DNA of 64,000 bases, taken from the NCBI RefSeq assembly GCF_002213415.1, contig NZ_NJGU01000008.1, positions 186,001 through 250,000 on the forward strand, given 5' to 3'. A program made the position numbers and the translations under genes. How positions within the stretch are numbered: position 1 is the stretch's first letter; each line of letters starts with the position of its first letter. The stretch is from Herbaspirillum robiniae. Its GTDB lineage: Bacteria > Pseudomonadota > Gammaproteobacteria > Burkholderiales > Burkholderiaceae_D. The notes under the pieces are model-generated. The model was not told the DNA's origin, ran no database searches, and saw only the letters and a program-made list of their open reading frames with translations. Of this stretch, positions 37,350-47,484 are shown in pieces.

Positions 37350-37380
37350 GAGCCATTATTGAGAAATAGTGGCTCTTTTT
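37350..37380 (+). terminator. Rho-independent terminator after SDR
   Basis: An 11-bp stem (GAGCCATTATT pairing with AATAGTGGCTC, one G-T wobble) with a 4-base loop, followed by TTTTT. It lies 33 bases after the stop codon and ends the plus-strand reductase/hydrolase operon. Confidence 0.85.
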
Positions 37381-37578
37381 CGCTGTGTCACGGAATTTTC
37401 ACCCCCTGCATTGCGCCGGAACATCCATATAATTGCGGCGGTGGCCAACGCGTTTAGCACAAACAGCACCCTCAGCCAGACCGGCCCCATGCGAACGCCT
37501 TTCTCTGTTCGTCTCCGTTGTGTACTAGCATTGGACAGAGATCAAATTTACATAAAGTCTAAGGCCGCGCCACGCTAG

Positions 37579-37868
37579 GCGCTGCCCCTATTGAGAGGCC
37601 GAGAATGGGAGTACGACTATAGCTTCGACGGAGACGTGGAAACCTTGAAGTCCCTTGTCCAGATGTCATAAAAGCTTTGGAACTATCCTGGGATAGGCAA
37701 CAAGGCTGGAACAACGCTGATGGTGAGCTAGTTGCCCTTGCTGCGCAGGCACTGCGATGGAAAGGCGACTTTATTCGTCGTGCTGAGCTCAACGCATATT
37801 TGATTGCCAACCAAAAACAGCTATTTTTCCGTGGGTTCACGAATAAGATTTTTACGAATCAGAACTAA
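37579..37868 (+). pseudogene. Frameshifted remnant of an unknown small gene
   Basis: Two overlapping plus-strand frames each look protein-like. One ends REWEYDYSFDGDVETLKSL and stops at the TAA near 37670; the next frame carries on with VPCPDVIKALELSWDRQQG and RWKGDFIRRAELNAYLIANQ to the stop at 37868. A single-base shift near 37640 would join them. There is no start codon with a ribosome binding site. I read it as a decayed gene of unknown function; it could instead be two chance frames. Confidence 0.4.
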
Positions 37869-37959
37869 TTGGCTCCGCTAGTCGACGTCAACTCCTCTGT
37901 ACTTTGCACGCTAGATGGCCCACCTGTGGTTCTGTTGTTGATTTGCTCGTAGAATTGCC

Positions 37960-38217
37960 CCTCTCCATTTGACCCTCCTTCCATTGCCTCCCGAAGGCTG
38001 CCACGCGGTCATAAGCCCCTTCATACCTCAGCTCCCCTAAGTCCATGAACATCTGTTTCAGGGTTCGTCTCTGCTTGCGCGATTTGACTGCCTCAGCGCT
38101 GAGCCAGGCTGAAAGTCGAGGCGCGAATTTATCTAGGGCACTGGATGATTGCCTCGAGGGGTAGGAAGGCTCGATCGCTCCGGATCGGATAGGCTCGCGA
38201 AACTTTCGAAGAGTAGT
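37960..38217 (-). pseudogene. IS21-family transposase (IstA) fragment
   Basis: The minus-strand translation from 38217 to 37960 follows the middle of IS21 IstA transposases: TLRKFREP, IEPSYPSR, LDKFAPRLSAWL, then EAVKSRKQRRTLKQM and YDRVAAFGRQWKEGQ. This is the stretch between the N-terminal helix-turn-helix and the DDE catalytic core. The front of the gene, the whole catalytic core and IstB are missing, and no terminal repeats were recognised, so it is an inert remnant. It abuts the chemoreceptor terminator on one side and a frameshifted ORF on the other. Confidence 0.75.
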
Positions 38218-38227
38218 TCTTCTCATT

Positions 38228-38258
38228 AAAAAAAATGGCGAGGCTCCACAGCCTCGCC
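38228..38258 (-). terminator. Terminator of the chemoreceptor gene
   Basis: A perfect 9-bp stem (GGCGAGGCT / AGCCTCGCC, loop CCAC) followed on the minus strand by a run of eight T. It lies about 110 bases after the chemoreceptor stop codon. Confidence 0.88.
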
Positions 38259-38368
38259 AAAACACTACCAGAGGACAACTTCTATGACTTAACTGGTCGC
38301 CACTCGCCTGTCTTGTTGTTACCGCCTCGGGCCGAACGCGGACAGCCGTAGAAAGCAGCGCTCAGACA

Positions 38369-40171
38369 TCAATCCAGTGTGAAGACGTTGACAAGCTCAG
38401 ATAGCTTGAGTGCTTGCCCTTGAAGGGAATGTGCTGCGGCGGCCACTTCTTCCACCAGAGCGGCATTCCTTTGGGTCACCTCGTCCATCTGCAAGATTGC
38501 GGCATTGATTTCACCAACACCGCGATCCTGCTCCGCGCTTGCCGCACTGATTTCAGCCATCACTGAACTGACTCTTTGAACGCCGGCAACGACCTCGTGG
38601 ATCGTTGTTCCCGCTTGCGTCGCGAGCAAGCTGCCTTCCGAAACCTGCCGCGTAGCGTCCCCGATCAAGCCTGCAATCTCTTTTGCCGCGAGTGCAGACC
38701 GCTGCGCCAAGACTCGCACTTCGCTCGCTACTACCGCGAATCCCCGTCCCTGCTCGCCGGCACGGGCCGCCTCAACCGCCGCATTGAGTGCAAGGATATT
38801 GGTCTGAAATGCAATGCCGTCAATCACCGCAATGATATCGACGACTCTTTTGGATGAGGCGTCTATGCCAATCATGGTATCGACCATGCGGCTTACCATG
38901 TCGCCTCCCTGAGCGGCAACTCTGGAAGCCCCTGCGGCCAACGTGTTCGCCTGATGGGCGTTATCGGAATTCTGTTGCACGCCAGAGGTAAGCTCCTCCA
39001 TCGCGGACGCCGTCTGCTCCAGAGCACCAGCCTGGGATTCTGTTCTTGCCGATAGATCTGCATTGCCATGTGCGATTTCACTGGACGCGATCTTAATGAT
39101 TTCACTCGACGCTCTTATTTCCCGCAAAAGATTCGATATCTTTTGAACAAACTGATTGAAGGCATGAGCAATTTGCGCAAGCTCATCGATCCCGCTTGCG
39201 TCGATTCTCTGCGTCAAATTACCTTCGCCGCTGGCAATGTCATTCAGCGCATCGCGCACCAGCCCCAGACGCACCAAAGCCTTCGCGATCAATACGCCCA
39301 GCAAAGCCGAGGCCGCGCAGGCAATCAGTGCAGCGATCAACACAGAAGAAATCAACATCTCTTTCAATGGCTGCATCGCATCAGCACGATCAAGGGCAAT
39401 CAGCAATTTCCAGTCAGTACCGGGTACGCTAACTGCCTGAAGCATCACGGCCTTCCCGTCCAGCTCCACATATTTGCTGCGTTGAGAACGTTCTAAGTCA
39501 GACAAAAATCCGGAACTCAATCCTGGATCAATGTCCGATACCGGCTTTAGTGCAAGTGCAGAATCAGGATGGGCAATGATCTTGCCGGCACTATCAACCA
39601 AGAATGCAAAACTATTCGGAGTAGCTTTGATGCCGACGACGATCTGAACGACTGTGTCAAGGAGCACGTCGGCCGAGGCGACGGCGATGACTTTGTTCTC
39701 TGAGCGCACTGCCTCAGCAAATGTCACCAACAATTTTCCGATGCTGGCACTCACGTAAGGGGAAGTGACAACTGGGGTTGACGCCTCCGATGCCTTTATA
39801 AACCAAGGCCTTTTTGTTGGGTCATAGTCCGGAGCCCTGGTCCGCGACTGAGAAAACGAAGCACGCTTGTCCTGATAGCCGATGTAAGCGTCATCGAATC
39901 CGCCGGCCTGTCGAGCTGCCCTGAGTGCCGGACCGGCATCTTCCTCTCCAGCGGACTGCACGATGGAAGACACCACCAACTTTTTGGATTGAATCCAGGC
40001 CGCGATGGTCGCCGCGTGGCTATCGGCCAACTGGCGCGTCTGCACCTCCAGACGTTCAAGCAACTGTGATCGCGTTGTGACGTAGTTCGCGCCAACGACG
40101 CTCAACATCCCGGTCAGCACGGTAGCTACGCATACCGCAATTAAGCGCGCACGCAGTGTAGACAGCAACAT
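38369..40171 (-). CDS. Methyl-accepting chemotaxis protein with dCACHE sensor
   Basis: A 600-residue chemoreceptor. A membrane helix (about 8-30) and a second (about 275-300) bracket a periplasmic double-CACHE domain, recognisable by [12 protein letters not shown] and [22 protein letters not shown] region ([18 protein letters not shown]) and a methyl-accepting signalling domain follow, with the tip sequence [29 protein letters not shown] spread over residues about 455-485. dCACHE sensors usually bind amino acids, amines or organic acids. There is no C-terminal pentapeptide tether for CheR. ATG 40171 with AGGA upstream was chosen over an upstream Met. It lies next to an amino-acid-related catabolic cluster, so a shared ligand is possible. 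Confidence 0.93.
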   Translation of the reverse strand: MLLSTLRARLIAVCVATVLTGMLSVVGANYVTTRSQLLERLEVQTRQLADSHAATIAAWIQSKKLVVSSIVQSAGEEDAGPALRAARQAGGFDDAYIGYQDKRASFSQSRTRAPDYDPTKRPWFIKASEASTPVVTSPYVSASIGKLLVTFAEAVRSENKVIAVASADVLLDTVVQIVVGIKATPNSFAFLVDSAGKIIAHPDSALALKPVSDIDPGLSSGFLSDLERSQRSKYVELDGKAVMLQAVSVPGTDWKLLIALDRADAMQPLKEMLISSVLIAALIACAASALLGVLIAKALVRLGLVRDALNDIASGEGNLTQRIDASGIDELAQIAHAFNQFVQKISNLLREIRASSEIIKIASSEIAHGNADLSARTESQAGALEQTASAMEELTSGVQQNSDNAHQANTLAAGASRVAAQGGDMVSRMVDTMIGIDASSKRVVDIIAVIDGIAFQTNILALNAAVEAARAGEQGRGFAVVASEVRVLAQRSALAAKEIAGLIGDATRQVSEGSLLATQAGTTIHEVVAGVQRVSSVMAEISAASAEQDRGVGEINAAILQMDEVTQRNAALVEEVAAAAHSLQGQALKLSELVNVFTLD

Positions 40172-40313
40172 CACTTCCTCATCTATGGATTGATTTTGGC
40201 CGAATGGCGCCATGTGCAGTTGGGCATCGCCAGCCAATGCGGCGCCGCTACCGAACCGCATGTGAGGGACCGATCAGATATCAGTCTGATTTTCGATATT
40301 CAAGCAATCACCC

Positions 40314-40344
40314 AAAAGGTCCGCACCTCATATGTGCGGACCTT
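40314..40344 (-). terminator. Terminator of the aminotransferase cluster
   Basis: An 11-bp perfect stem (AAGGTCCGCAC / GTGCGGACCTT, 7-base loop) followed on the minus strand by TTTT. It lies 14 bases after the aminotransferase stop codon, just before the chemoreceptor promoter region. Confidence 0.82.
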
Positions 40345-40357
40345 GAGATAGATAGGA

Positions 40358-41560
40358 TCAGCGCATAGCCTTGGCAAACGCATCGAACCTGTCCATTGCC
40401 TTTTCAAGAAGCGCCATTTCGAGGGAAATGGAGATGCGGAAGAAGGGGCTCAGACCGAATACTTCGCCTGGCACTGCTGCCATCTCACTTTCATCAAGAA
40501 GGGCCTCGGCAATGGCGACGTCCGTGCTCAGCTTCTTTCCCGCCCCGCTGGTACGGCCGATCCAGTCACGACAGTTGATGTAGACGTAGAAGGTCCCGGC
40601 CGGCTTGAGGGCCGAAAGTCCCGGCACCTTGTTCAGGCGCTCCACTACGAAATTCCGGCGTGCCTCGAACACTTCGCGATTTGCGGACAGGAAGGACTGG
40701 TCACCGTCGAGAGCAGCGATAGCCGCAGCTTGAGCAATGCTGCTCGGGCTGCCGGTTAATTGGCTGAGCAGATCACCGATGGCCTTCATCACCTTCTTGG
40801 GACCGGCAGCGAATCCCAAACGCCAGCCCGTCATGACGTAGCCTTTGGAGAAGCCGTTGATCGTGATAATGCGGTCAGAGAATTCCGGGATGATTTGCGC
40901 GAACGTTGCCGTTTTCTCTCCATCGTAGGCAAGATGTTCATACAGTTCGTCAGTCACGATCCAGACATCGGGATATTTCTTCAGAACCTCTGCCAGCGCA
41001 CGAATCTCATCTTCGGTATAAATGGCGCCCGATGGATTGCTAGGCGAATTGAAGATAATTGCACGCGTCTTCGCATTGAGAACGCTGGACAGTGATTGCG
41101 GCGTGATCTTGAACCCGGTCGATTCTTCACCCACCACGAACACCGGTTTTCCGCCGGCCAGTTCTACGTGATCCGGGTAAGTGACCCAGTACGGCGCCGG
41201 GATAACGACTTCATCTCCGGGATTGACGACGCTAAGCATCGCTGCATAGATGATCACCTTGGCGCCGCTGCCGACCACAATCTGGTCAGCGGTGTAGGCA
41301 GAGCCATTTTCGCGCGCGAGTTTGGCGATGATTGCTTTTTTCAGGGGCGCGAACCCGTCCGCCGCAGTGTATTTCGTGAAATCGCTGCGAATCGCCTCAA
41401 TACCCGCATCCTTGATGTGTTGCGGCGTGTGGAAGTCCGGCTCACCCAGGCTCAGGGGAATGACATCGCGGCCCGCGCGCTTCATTTCAGCGGCAAGTGC
41501 GCTCATTGCCATGGTCGGCGACGGTTTGATTTCGGTGGCGCGTTTTGCAAGTATTGGCAT
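40358..41560 (-). CDS. Class I aminotransferase (aspartate aminotransferase-like)
   Basis: A 400-residue PLP-dependent aminotransferase of the AT-Ib aspartate/prephenate type. PLP-binding Lys239 is in INGFSKGYVMTGWRLG, with the conserved SPSNPSGAIY (Asn-Pro motif), TDELYEHLAY and the C-terminal substrate Arg in FFRISISLE. It transfers amino groups between an amino acid and 2-oxo acid. It is the last gene in the minus-strand cluster controlled from the MocR region, so it may act on the imported amino compound and not serve general aspartate metabolism. Confidence 0.9.
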   Translation of the reverse strand: MPILAKRATEIKPSPTMAMSALAAEMKRAGRDVIPLSLGEPDFHTPQHIKDAGIEAIRSDFTKYTAADGFAPLKKAIIAKLARENGSAYTADQIVVGSGAKVIIYAAMLSVVNPGDEVVIPAPYWVTYPDHVELAGGKPVFVVGEESTGFKITPQSLSSVLNAKTRAIIFNSPSNPSGAIYTEDEIRALAEVLKKYPDVWIVTDELYEHLAYDGEKTATFAQIIPEFSDRIITINGFSKGYVMTGWRLGFAAGPKKVMKAIGDLLSQLTGSPSSIAQAAAIAALDGDQSFLSANREVFEARRNFVVERLNKVPGLSALKPAGTFYVYINCRDWIGRTSGAGKKLSTDVAIAEALLDESEMAAVPGEVFGLSPFFRISISLEMALLEKAMDRFDAFAKAMR

Positions 41561-41602
41561 GATTTGACCTGTTTCGTGTGCGATAGGGTTATTGCATTGA
41601 TT

Positions 41603-42385
41603 TCAGCTGGCGCTTTCAGCCGGTGCGACCTTGTCGTTGACCAGGCCGGCGTCATCAAACAGTTTTCGGACGAGCCCGGACGCCTTGGCGTTTTCAAGGA
41701 ATTCAGAAACATAAGACAGCGCCAGCGGCCGCTTCTTGGGCACGGCGATCGCAATCCCCGCGCTGTGAAGATGGCCATCCAGAATGCGCGAACCAGGAAT
41801 CCCTGCCTGGTATAAAGCCAACACATCGCGCGACAAAGAAACCGCATCGACCCGACCGCCGCGCAGCATCTCCATGGCTTCACCGACTGTTTCGGACGAG
41901 ACGATCGTTGCAGAAGGCAAAGCGCGTGCGGTGCCACGAATGGTGGTGGTGTTCGCGATACCTGCCACCTTGGCACTTGGCTTGTCGAGATCAGCAATAG
42001 CGTTGATGCCGGAATCCCCTCGCACCAGGCCTGTCGCCTGAAGGACGAAATAGCTCGGTCCGAAATCGACCCGTCGGCGACGTTCTTCGTCAACCGGCAT
42101 GAAAGCGACATCAATGACCCCACTTTCAAGTGCGTCGGTCAGTTGTCCGGAATTGGGGGCGACGTAGAAATCGATTGAAACACCCAGTTGCGTTGCAAGC
42201 GCTTTCCCCAACTCTGCGGTTACGCCGCGGGGCTGGCCGTCACCGTCCTTGACGACGAAGAAATTCGACATCTCCGGCGCAAACACGACTCCGAATTTGA
42301 TCACGCCACTGGGCGCAAGCTGACTCCTGGTCGCTTGCCCCTCAACAGAGGTAGATGGTGGTTGGGTAAATTGAGGATAGGTCAT
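41603..42385 (-). CDS. Family 3 solute-binding protein lacking a signal peptide
   Basis: A 260-residue protein with the fold of amino-acid ABC binding proteins (IKFGVVFAPEMSNFFVV, GVTAELGKALATQLGV, LESGVIDVAFMPVDEERRRRVDF). Unlike its neighbour it has no signal sequence: the N-terminus is polar (TYPQFTQPPSTSVEGQAT) with no hydrophobic core, and no upstream extension supplies one. It could therefore be cytoplasmic, perhaps an enzyme such as a cyclohexadienyl dehydratase-like descendant, or a protein that lost its signal. No ABC permease or ATPase gene is nearby. Confidence 0.8.
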   Translation of the reverse strand: MTYPQFTQPPSTSVEGQATRSQLAPSGVIKFGVVFAPEMSNFFVVKDGDGQPRGVTAELGKALATQLGVSIDFYVAPNSGQLTDALESGVIDVAFMPVDEERRRRVDFGPSYFVLQATGLVRGDSGINAIADLDKPSAKVAGIANTTTIRGTARALPSATIVSSETVGEAMEMLRGGRVDAVSLSRDVLALYQAGIPGSRILDGHLHSAGIAIAVPKKRPLALSYVSEFLENAKASGLVRKLFDDAGLVNDKVAPAESAS

Positions 42386-42462
42386 GGCAGTGTGCGATAT
42401 GGGCGATAAATCAAGCGGGGCAAGGAGCCCTCATTTCTAAACATGTTCGAGCTTGGTCAGCT

Positions 42463-43920
42463 TTACCAATTGGTCGAAATATATTTGGCCTCGGTAAACT
42501 CCAGGAGTCCGTGGTGCGCTCCCTCTCGTCCCAGGCCGCTTTGCTTGACGCCGCCAAATGGGGCCGCCGGATCTGAAACGAGACCTCGATTCAAGGCAAT
42601 CATCCCGCTCTCCACCATTTCTGATACGCGCAACCCGCGAGCAAGATCGCTCGTGTAGATGTAAGCGACCAGACCGTATTCGGTGGCGTTGGCGAGCTCA
42701 ATAGCTTGTTCTTCGGTGTCGAACACGACGATAGGAGCCACAGGGCCGAAGATTTCTTCGCCCAGAAGATCGGCATCAGGCGACACGTCCGTCAGTACCG
42801 TAGGCTGGAAGAAATAACCTACGCGGCCAGGCGCATTTCCGCCTGTCAGTACCTTTGCCCCTTTTGCCACGGCGTCATCCACCAAAGAAGCTACTTTTTC
42901 GACAGCGGCTTTATTGACCAACGGACCGCACTGTGTGCCGGGCTTGATACCGTCATCAACCACCAAGGCCGCGATTCGCTCAGCAAGCCGACGGCTGAAC
43001 TCTGCAGCGACTCCACGCTGGACGTAGAAACGATTTGCCGCCGTGCAGGCCTCGCCACCGTTACGCATCTTGGCGATCATTGCGCCCTCAATGGCCGCAT
43101 CCATGTCAGCGTCATCGAACACGACAAACGGAGCATTGCCGCCCAGCTCCATCGAGCAGTTAATGACGGAATCCGCTGCCTTGCGCAGCAAGATTCGCCC
43201 GACTTCAGTGGAGCCGGTAAACGACAATTTGCGTACACGCGGATCTTCCAGGATAGCGTTGGAGACCTTGCCGGCAGTTGATGTAGTCAGCACATTCACG
43301 ACTCCTGCCGGAACACCCGCCTCAGCCAGGAGTGCGGCGATCGCATAGGCAGTCAACGGGGTTTCGGTCGCCGGCTTCAGGATGCAGGTGCACCCGGCGG
43401 CAAGCGCCGGGCCGATCTTTCGCGTTGCCATGGCTGCCGGGAAATTCCAGGGCGTAATGAGCAGCGAGATTCCAACCGGCTGATACTGCACAAGCGTACG
43501 CGCCATACCCGAGGGGGCAATGCTGATCTCGCCATTGATGCGAACCGCCTCTTCCGCATACCAGCGGAAGAACTCTGCGGCGTAGGTGATTTCCCCCTTT
43601 GCATCGGTTAACGATTTTCCGTTTTCCAGCGAAATGAGCTTTGCCAGCTTTTCGGCATCGCGAATCATCAAGTCGTAGCAGCGGCGCAAGATATCGCTAC
43701 GGACACGCGGAGCTGTCTTCGCCCATGCTTTGGCAGCTTGATCTGCCGCGTCTACTGCCTGAATTGCGTCTTCGACACTGGCGTCGGCCACGCTGGCCAA
43801 ACGGCTCTCGGTCGCAGGATCGATGACGTCAATCCTCTTTCCGGTTGCCGATGCACGCCAGGCGCCGCCGATGAAAAGATCGGTAGGGATTGCTGCAATG
43901 TTGAGCTCAGTTGATGCCAT
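42463..43920 (-). CDS. Succinate-semialdehyde dehydrogenase-like aldehyde dehydrogenase
   Basis: A 485-residue NAD(P)-dependent aldehyde dehydrogenase of the GabD branch. The catalytic Glu259 is in MELGGNAPF and Cys292 in NGGEACTAANRFYV; the nucleotide site is FTGSTEVGR. GabD oxidises succinate semialdehyde to succinate. The neighbouring iron alcohol dehydrogenase could supply a semialdehyde from a 4-hydroxy acid. The family includes glutarate and other semialdehyde dehydrogenases, so the substrate is not certain. Confidence 0.88.
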   Translation of the reverse strand: MASTELNIAAIPTDLFIGGAWRASATGKRIDVIDPATESRLASVADASVEDAIQAVDAADQAAKAWAKTAPRVRSDILRRCYDLMIRDAEKLAKLISLENGKSLTDAKGEITYAAEFFRWYAEEAVRINGEISIAPSGMARTLVQYQPVGISLLITPWNFPAAMATRKIGPALAAGCTCILKPATETPLTAYAIAALLAEAGVPAGVVNVLTTSTAGKVSNAILEDPRVRKLSFTGSTEVGRILLRKAADSVINCSMELGGNAPFVVFDDADMDAAIEGAMIAKMRNGGEACTAANRFYVQRGVAAEFSRRLAERIAALVVDDGIKPGTQCGPLVNKAAVEKVASLVDDAVAKGAKVLTGGNAPGRVGYFFQPTVLTDVSPDADLLGEEIFGPVAPIVVFDTEEQAIELANATEYGLVAYIYTSDLARGLRVSEMVESGMIALNRGLVSDPAAPFGGVKQSGLGREGAHHGLLEFTEAKYISTNW

Positions 43921-43949
43921 GATTTCCTCTGAAATGCCGCTGGTATGAA

Positions 43950-45158
43950 TTAATGAGTGCCGTAGAAGGCGTTCTGAACAATTTCACGCACACCCTCAAC
44001 ATCAAGCTTGCGGGGGTTGTTGTTGATAAGTCGCGCTGAGAGCATTGATTGCTCGGCAACCCAATCCAACTTATCCTCGGGCAGCTTCAAGCCCGCCAAG
44101 GTGCGCGGGATTCCGATGCGGGCGCACAGATCACGGGTGCGCTCGATCGTTTCCAGAACGATCTGCTCTGAAGTGCCATGCGTGACGCCGATTGCGTCCC
44201 CCATCGCCATCAGTTCATGAAGGCATGCCGGCGCGTTGTACGCCATGACGTAGGGAAGAAGCGTGGCGACACCCAGGCCGTGTGCTGTGTGCGTGAGCGC
44301 TCCCACCGGATACTGAATCGCATGTGCCGCCGCCGTTCCCGCCACGCCGAAGGCCATCCCTGCCGATACAGCCCCGTACATCAGCATGCTGCGTGCATTG
44401 GCGTCCGAGCCATCCTCGATTGCGCGCGGGAGATACTTGAAGATCGCCCGAATTGCCGCGAGCGCATGCTGGTCGCTGAACAGGTTCTTGCCGACGAACA
44501 CACGTTGCTGGGACAGCTCTGGCGTGCGCGGGTGACTGATTGCGGTCAAGGCTTCGACAGCGTGTGTCAATGCATCTGCGCCTGACAACGCCGTCAAGCC
44601 TGGCGGGCAGGTCAAAGTGAGTTCCGCATCGCAAACGGCGGTATGCGGGATCAGATAGGGACTGGACACCCCAACTTTCAGGTCGCGTGCGTGATCGGCC
44701 AAAACCGCCACGGGAGTGACTTCGGAGCCTGTACCCGAGGTGGTGGGGACGGCGACCACGGGAATCACTGGACCGGGGACCTTGAACTCGCCGTAAAAAC
44801 GATCCATCGGCCCACCATGGGTGAGCAGCAAGCTGACCAACTTGGCCATGTCCAAGCAGCTTCCCCCACCGATACCAGCAATCACGTCGGGATTGAAGCC
44901 CTCACAGAACTTGACGCACTCTTCGATACTTGAAAGCGGCAATTCCGCTTGCGTCCCATCAAATACCAGGCAATCCAGGCCCTTCGACTTCAGATCCGCG
45001 AGAATTTCATCCATCGCAGTGGATGCCGCGAAACGTTGATCGGTGCAGACAAGAACACGCGTCCCGATACGCCCAATAATCTGCCCAAGCGCGTGGCGCT
45101 GGCCGTTCCCGAAGACGATCGCATTGGGCGACCGCATTACTCCGAAGATTTCATCCAT
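43950..45158 (-). CDS. Iron-containing alcohol dehydrogenase
   Basis: A 402-residue group III alcohol dehydrogenase. It has the NAD-binding GIGGGSCLDMAKL, the Thr-rich PTTSGTGSEVTPVAV and metal ligands in SGADALTHAVEAL and HTAHGLGVATLLPYV. Members oxidise 4-hydroxybutyrate, 1,3-propanediol, lactaldehyde and similar alcohols. ATG 45158 follows AGGGTGA; an upstream TTG at 45179 is less likely. It is followed 29 bases later by the semialdehyde dehydrogenase, a pair that would turn a hydroxy acid into a dicarboxylate. Confidence 0.9.
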   Translation of the reverse strand: MDEIFGVMRSPNAIVFGNGQRHALGQIIGRIGTRVLVCTDQRFAASTAMDEILADLKSKGLDCLVFDGTQAELPLSSIEECVKFCEGFNPDVIAGIGGGSCLDMAKLVSLLLTHGGPMDRFYGEFKVPGPVIPVVAVPTTSGTGSEVTPVAVLADHARDLKVGVSSPYLIPHTAVCDAELTLTCPPGLTALSGADALTHAVEALTAISHPRTPELSQQRVFVGKNLFSDQHALAAIRAIFKYLPRAIEDGSDANARSMLMYGAVSAGMAFGVAGTAAAHAIQYPVGALTHTAHGLGVATLLPYVMAYNAPACLHELMAMGDAIGVTHGTSEQIVLETIERTRDLCARIGIPRTLAGLKLPEDKLDWVAEQSMLSARLINNNPRKLDVEGVREIVQNAFYGTH

Positions 45159-45175
45159 CTGTGTCACCCTGTTAA

Positions 45176-46222
45176 TCAATGTAGAAGCGAAGAGCCGAGC
45201 TCATTTCCTGCGGGATCAGCCAGATCTCGTATCCGCTGCCAGACCTCCGGAGCAATGAGAACCCCGCCTTTGAGGCTCGCATCCCGCTGGAGCAACGCAC
45301 GATCTCCTGGCACCACCACCGGCCGTTCTGCAACCGCCGGTACAGATGAGCGAAGCATATTCAGGTAGTCCGTAACCGATTGCGTCATTGCATCCGACTC
45401 CGGCTCGATGACGATGAATACGTCGCCCTTGTTGCACAGCTTCGTTGAGTCAAGAGTGCCTGTGACATCGCGCCCCAAAGCAGATGCAGTGAGTGCCCCG
45501 ACCAATATTTCGAAGGCAAGCCCCAGCGCATAGCCTTTGGCGCCACCGAACGGAGCGATTGCCCCGTCCTTGGCGGCAGCGGCATCAATGGTCGGATCGC
45601 CCTTGGCATCAAGGGCCCAGCCAGGCTGAAGAGCCTGCCCTCTGTTGGCATAGTCATGTACCTGGCCCATCGATATGAGGCTAGTTGCCATGTCGAGAAC
45701 GAAGGGATCAGGAGTAGCAGGAACGCCAACGGCCACTGGATTGGTACCGATCATGGCCTCACGGCCGCCCCAGGGATGCACCAGCGCCTCACTGGTTGTA
45801 AGTGCAATCAGCACCTGCCCTTCGCGGGCGACACGTTCCGCGTAGAGCGCCAGCATTCCCAGATGATTGTTGTTGCTGATAGCTGCCGCAGCCAGGCCGG
45901 TGGTTTTTGCGCGAACTGAAATCTTTTCCAGCGCGGCCCAGGCGACAACCGGGCCCAGCCCTTGCTGCCCATCGACCTGCAACAACGCATCCCCACGCCA
46001 GCGCGATGTTCCTTCTGTCACAGGATTTGCTACGCCATTCCGGATTCGCTCGATCACACGCGGCAGCCTCAACAGGCCGTGTGATGCACGACCGCGAAGC
46101 TCAGCTTCCAGCAAGAGATCCATTTGCATCCTTGCGCCGACATCAGGTACTCCTGCCTTCGTCAGGGCCGCAACTCCCACCTGCAAGGCCTGCTCGCTCT
46201 CGATTCTGATCTTTTCACTCAT
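45176..46222 (-). CDS. Ldh-family (malate/lactate dehydrogenase type 2) oxidoreductase
   Basis: A 348-residue NAD(P)-dependent dehydrogenase of the malate/L-lactate family unrelated to classical Ldh. Family markers are ELRGRASHGLLRLPRV (catalytic His), ISNNNHLGML and FGGAKGYALGLAFEILVGAL. Members reduce or oxidise 2-hydroxy acids, imino acids (piperideine/pyrroline-2-carboxylate) or ureidoglycolate. Its end lies close to the iron alcohol dehydrogenase gene. In a cluster with an aminotransferase, it could handle the 2-oxo/2-hydroxy or cyclic imino form of the substrate. Confidence 0.88.
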   Translation of the reverse strand: MSEKIRIESEQALQVGVAALTKAGVPDVGARMQMDLLLEAELRGRASHGLLRLPRVIERIRNGVANPVTEGTSRWRGDALLQVDGQQGLGPVVAWAALEKISVRAKTTGLAAAAISNNNHLGMLALYAERVAREGQVLIALTTSEALVHPWGGREAMIGTNPVAVGVPATPDPFVLDMATSLISMGQVHDYANRGQALQPGWALDAKGDPTIDAAAAKDGAIAPFGGAKGYALGLAFEILVGALTASALGRDVTGTLDSTKLCNKGDVFIVIEPESDAMTQSVTDYLNMLRSSVPAVAERPVVVPGDRALLQRDASLKGGVLIAPEVWQRIRDLADPAGNELGSSLLH

Positions 46223-46339
46223 ACTTCCAGCCTGTTCTTTCTAACCTGTATTGCTCTTCTTTTGCGGGCAAGCTCTCGCCTTGGTGAGCCCGCCCGCATT
46301 ACTTCGCTCCATGCGTATGCACGAAGCGATATGGTTTGC

Positions 46340-47269
46340 CTACTTTCCGGTCAGAGCGTATTCGGCAGCAATGGGTGAATCAGTCGGCTTGGCCACAACG
46401 GCTTTGAATTCAGCGCTCATCGGAATATTGAGATTCACGCCCTTGGGTGGAATTGGGGCCTGGAACCATTTCGCATAAATGCGATTGATTTCCCCGGAGC
46501 GATACACGTCGGAAATCGCTGCGTCGACGACCTTTTTGAATGCGGGATCATTGAGCGGCTCGATAATCCCGAGCGGCTCGACAGAGAGTGCCTCCGAGCT
46601 CAGAACATAATCTCCCGGGCTCTTCGATGTCGCGGCGAGAGATGCCAGGATAATGTCGTCGTTGATGATGGCTTGCGCCCGATCTGTCTCAAACATCAAG
46701 AATGCTTCAGCGTGGTCGCGCGCAGTGAGAATCGTGATCCCAAGCTTTCGCTCGCCATTGAGCGTCGCCAGTTGCTTGATGTTCGAGGTTCCGGAGGACG
46801 CCACCACAACCTTGCCCTTCAAATCGTCGAGCTTGCGATAGCTCGATGATTTCTTTGCCATGATCCGGCTTGACGTGACGAAAATGGTCGGAGCGAAAGT
46901 GACGGTCTTTTGTCGCTCCTCGTTGTTGGTCGCGGAATCGCAATTCAGGTCGATGGTGCCGTTGGCGATCAGCGGAATACGGGTAACTGCGGTGACCGGC
47001 AGCATCTTGATATCCAGCTTGGACAGTCCAAGTTCTCGCTGCACCGCAGTGGCGGCCTTCAGACACAGGTCGACCGCATAACCGATATAGGTCTGGTTTT
47101 CAGTCAGATAGGAGAAAGGAATCGAGGAATCGCGCACTCCTAAAGTGATTACGCCGGTTTCCTTGATCTTCTTCAGCCGTCCCGTCAGATCCTGTCCATG
47201 AGCGCTGCCAACAAGTACGCCGAGGAGAAGCGTTGCCAGTGCAAGTTTTCCGCGTTTGAGTTGTTTCAT
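46340..47269 (-). CDS. Amino-acid ABC transporter substrate-binding protein (GltI-like)
   Basis: A 309-residue family 3 binding protein with a signal peptide (basic KQLKRGKLALAT, then LLLGVLVGSAHG, cut before QDLTG). The mature domain matches glutamate/aspartate-binding proteins: GVRDSSIPFSYLTENQ, DLNCDSATNNEERQKTV and VVASSGTSNIKQL. It is the first gene of the minus-strand cluster and divergent from the MocR regulator. No permease or ATPase is encoded in the window, so it must borrow a membrane complex from elsewhere. Confidence 0.88.
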   Translation of the reverse strand: MKQLKRGKLALATLLLGVLVGSAHGQDLTGRLKKIKETGVITLGVRDSSIPFSYLTENQTYIGYAVDLCLKAATAVQRELGLSKLDIKMLPVTAVTRIPLIANGTIDLNCDSATNNEERQKTVTFAPTIFVTSSRIMAKKSSSYRKLDDLKGKVVVASSGTSNIKQLATLNGERKLGITILTARDHAEAFLMFETDRAQAIINDDIILASLAATSKSPGDYVLSSEALSVEPLGIIEPLNDPAFKKVVDAAISDVYRSGEINRIYAKWFQAPIPPKGVNLNIPMSAEFKAVVAKPTDSPIAAEYALTGK

Positions 47270-47484
47270 CAGAGTGCCTTATCCATTCCCGAGTTGAAAG
47301 GTGGTACCGCTCTTATTTGTCCAGCACAAGGTGTCCCCGCCTTACCCCATTGAGATTTCTCACAGCTTCAGAACGAGCAAAGCAGAAGCGCCAGCCTTGG
47401 TTGAGAGAACCCTGGAGTTTTTATGCAGATGGCGCCACAACATCAGGCGCAGGCACATGATAGCCAGCGCACTTGCGTTTGTAT

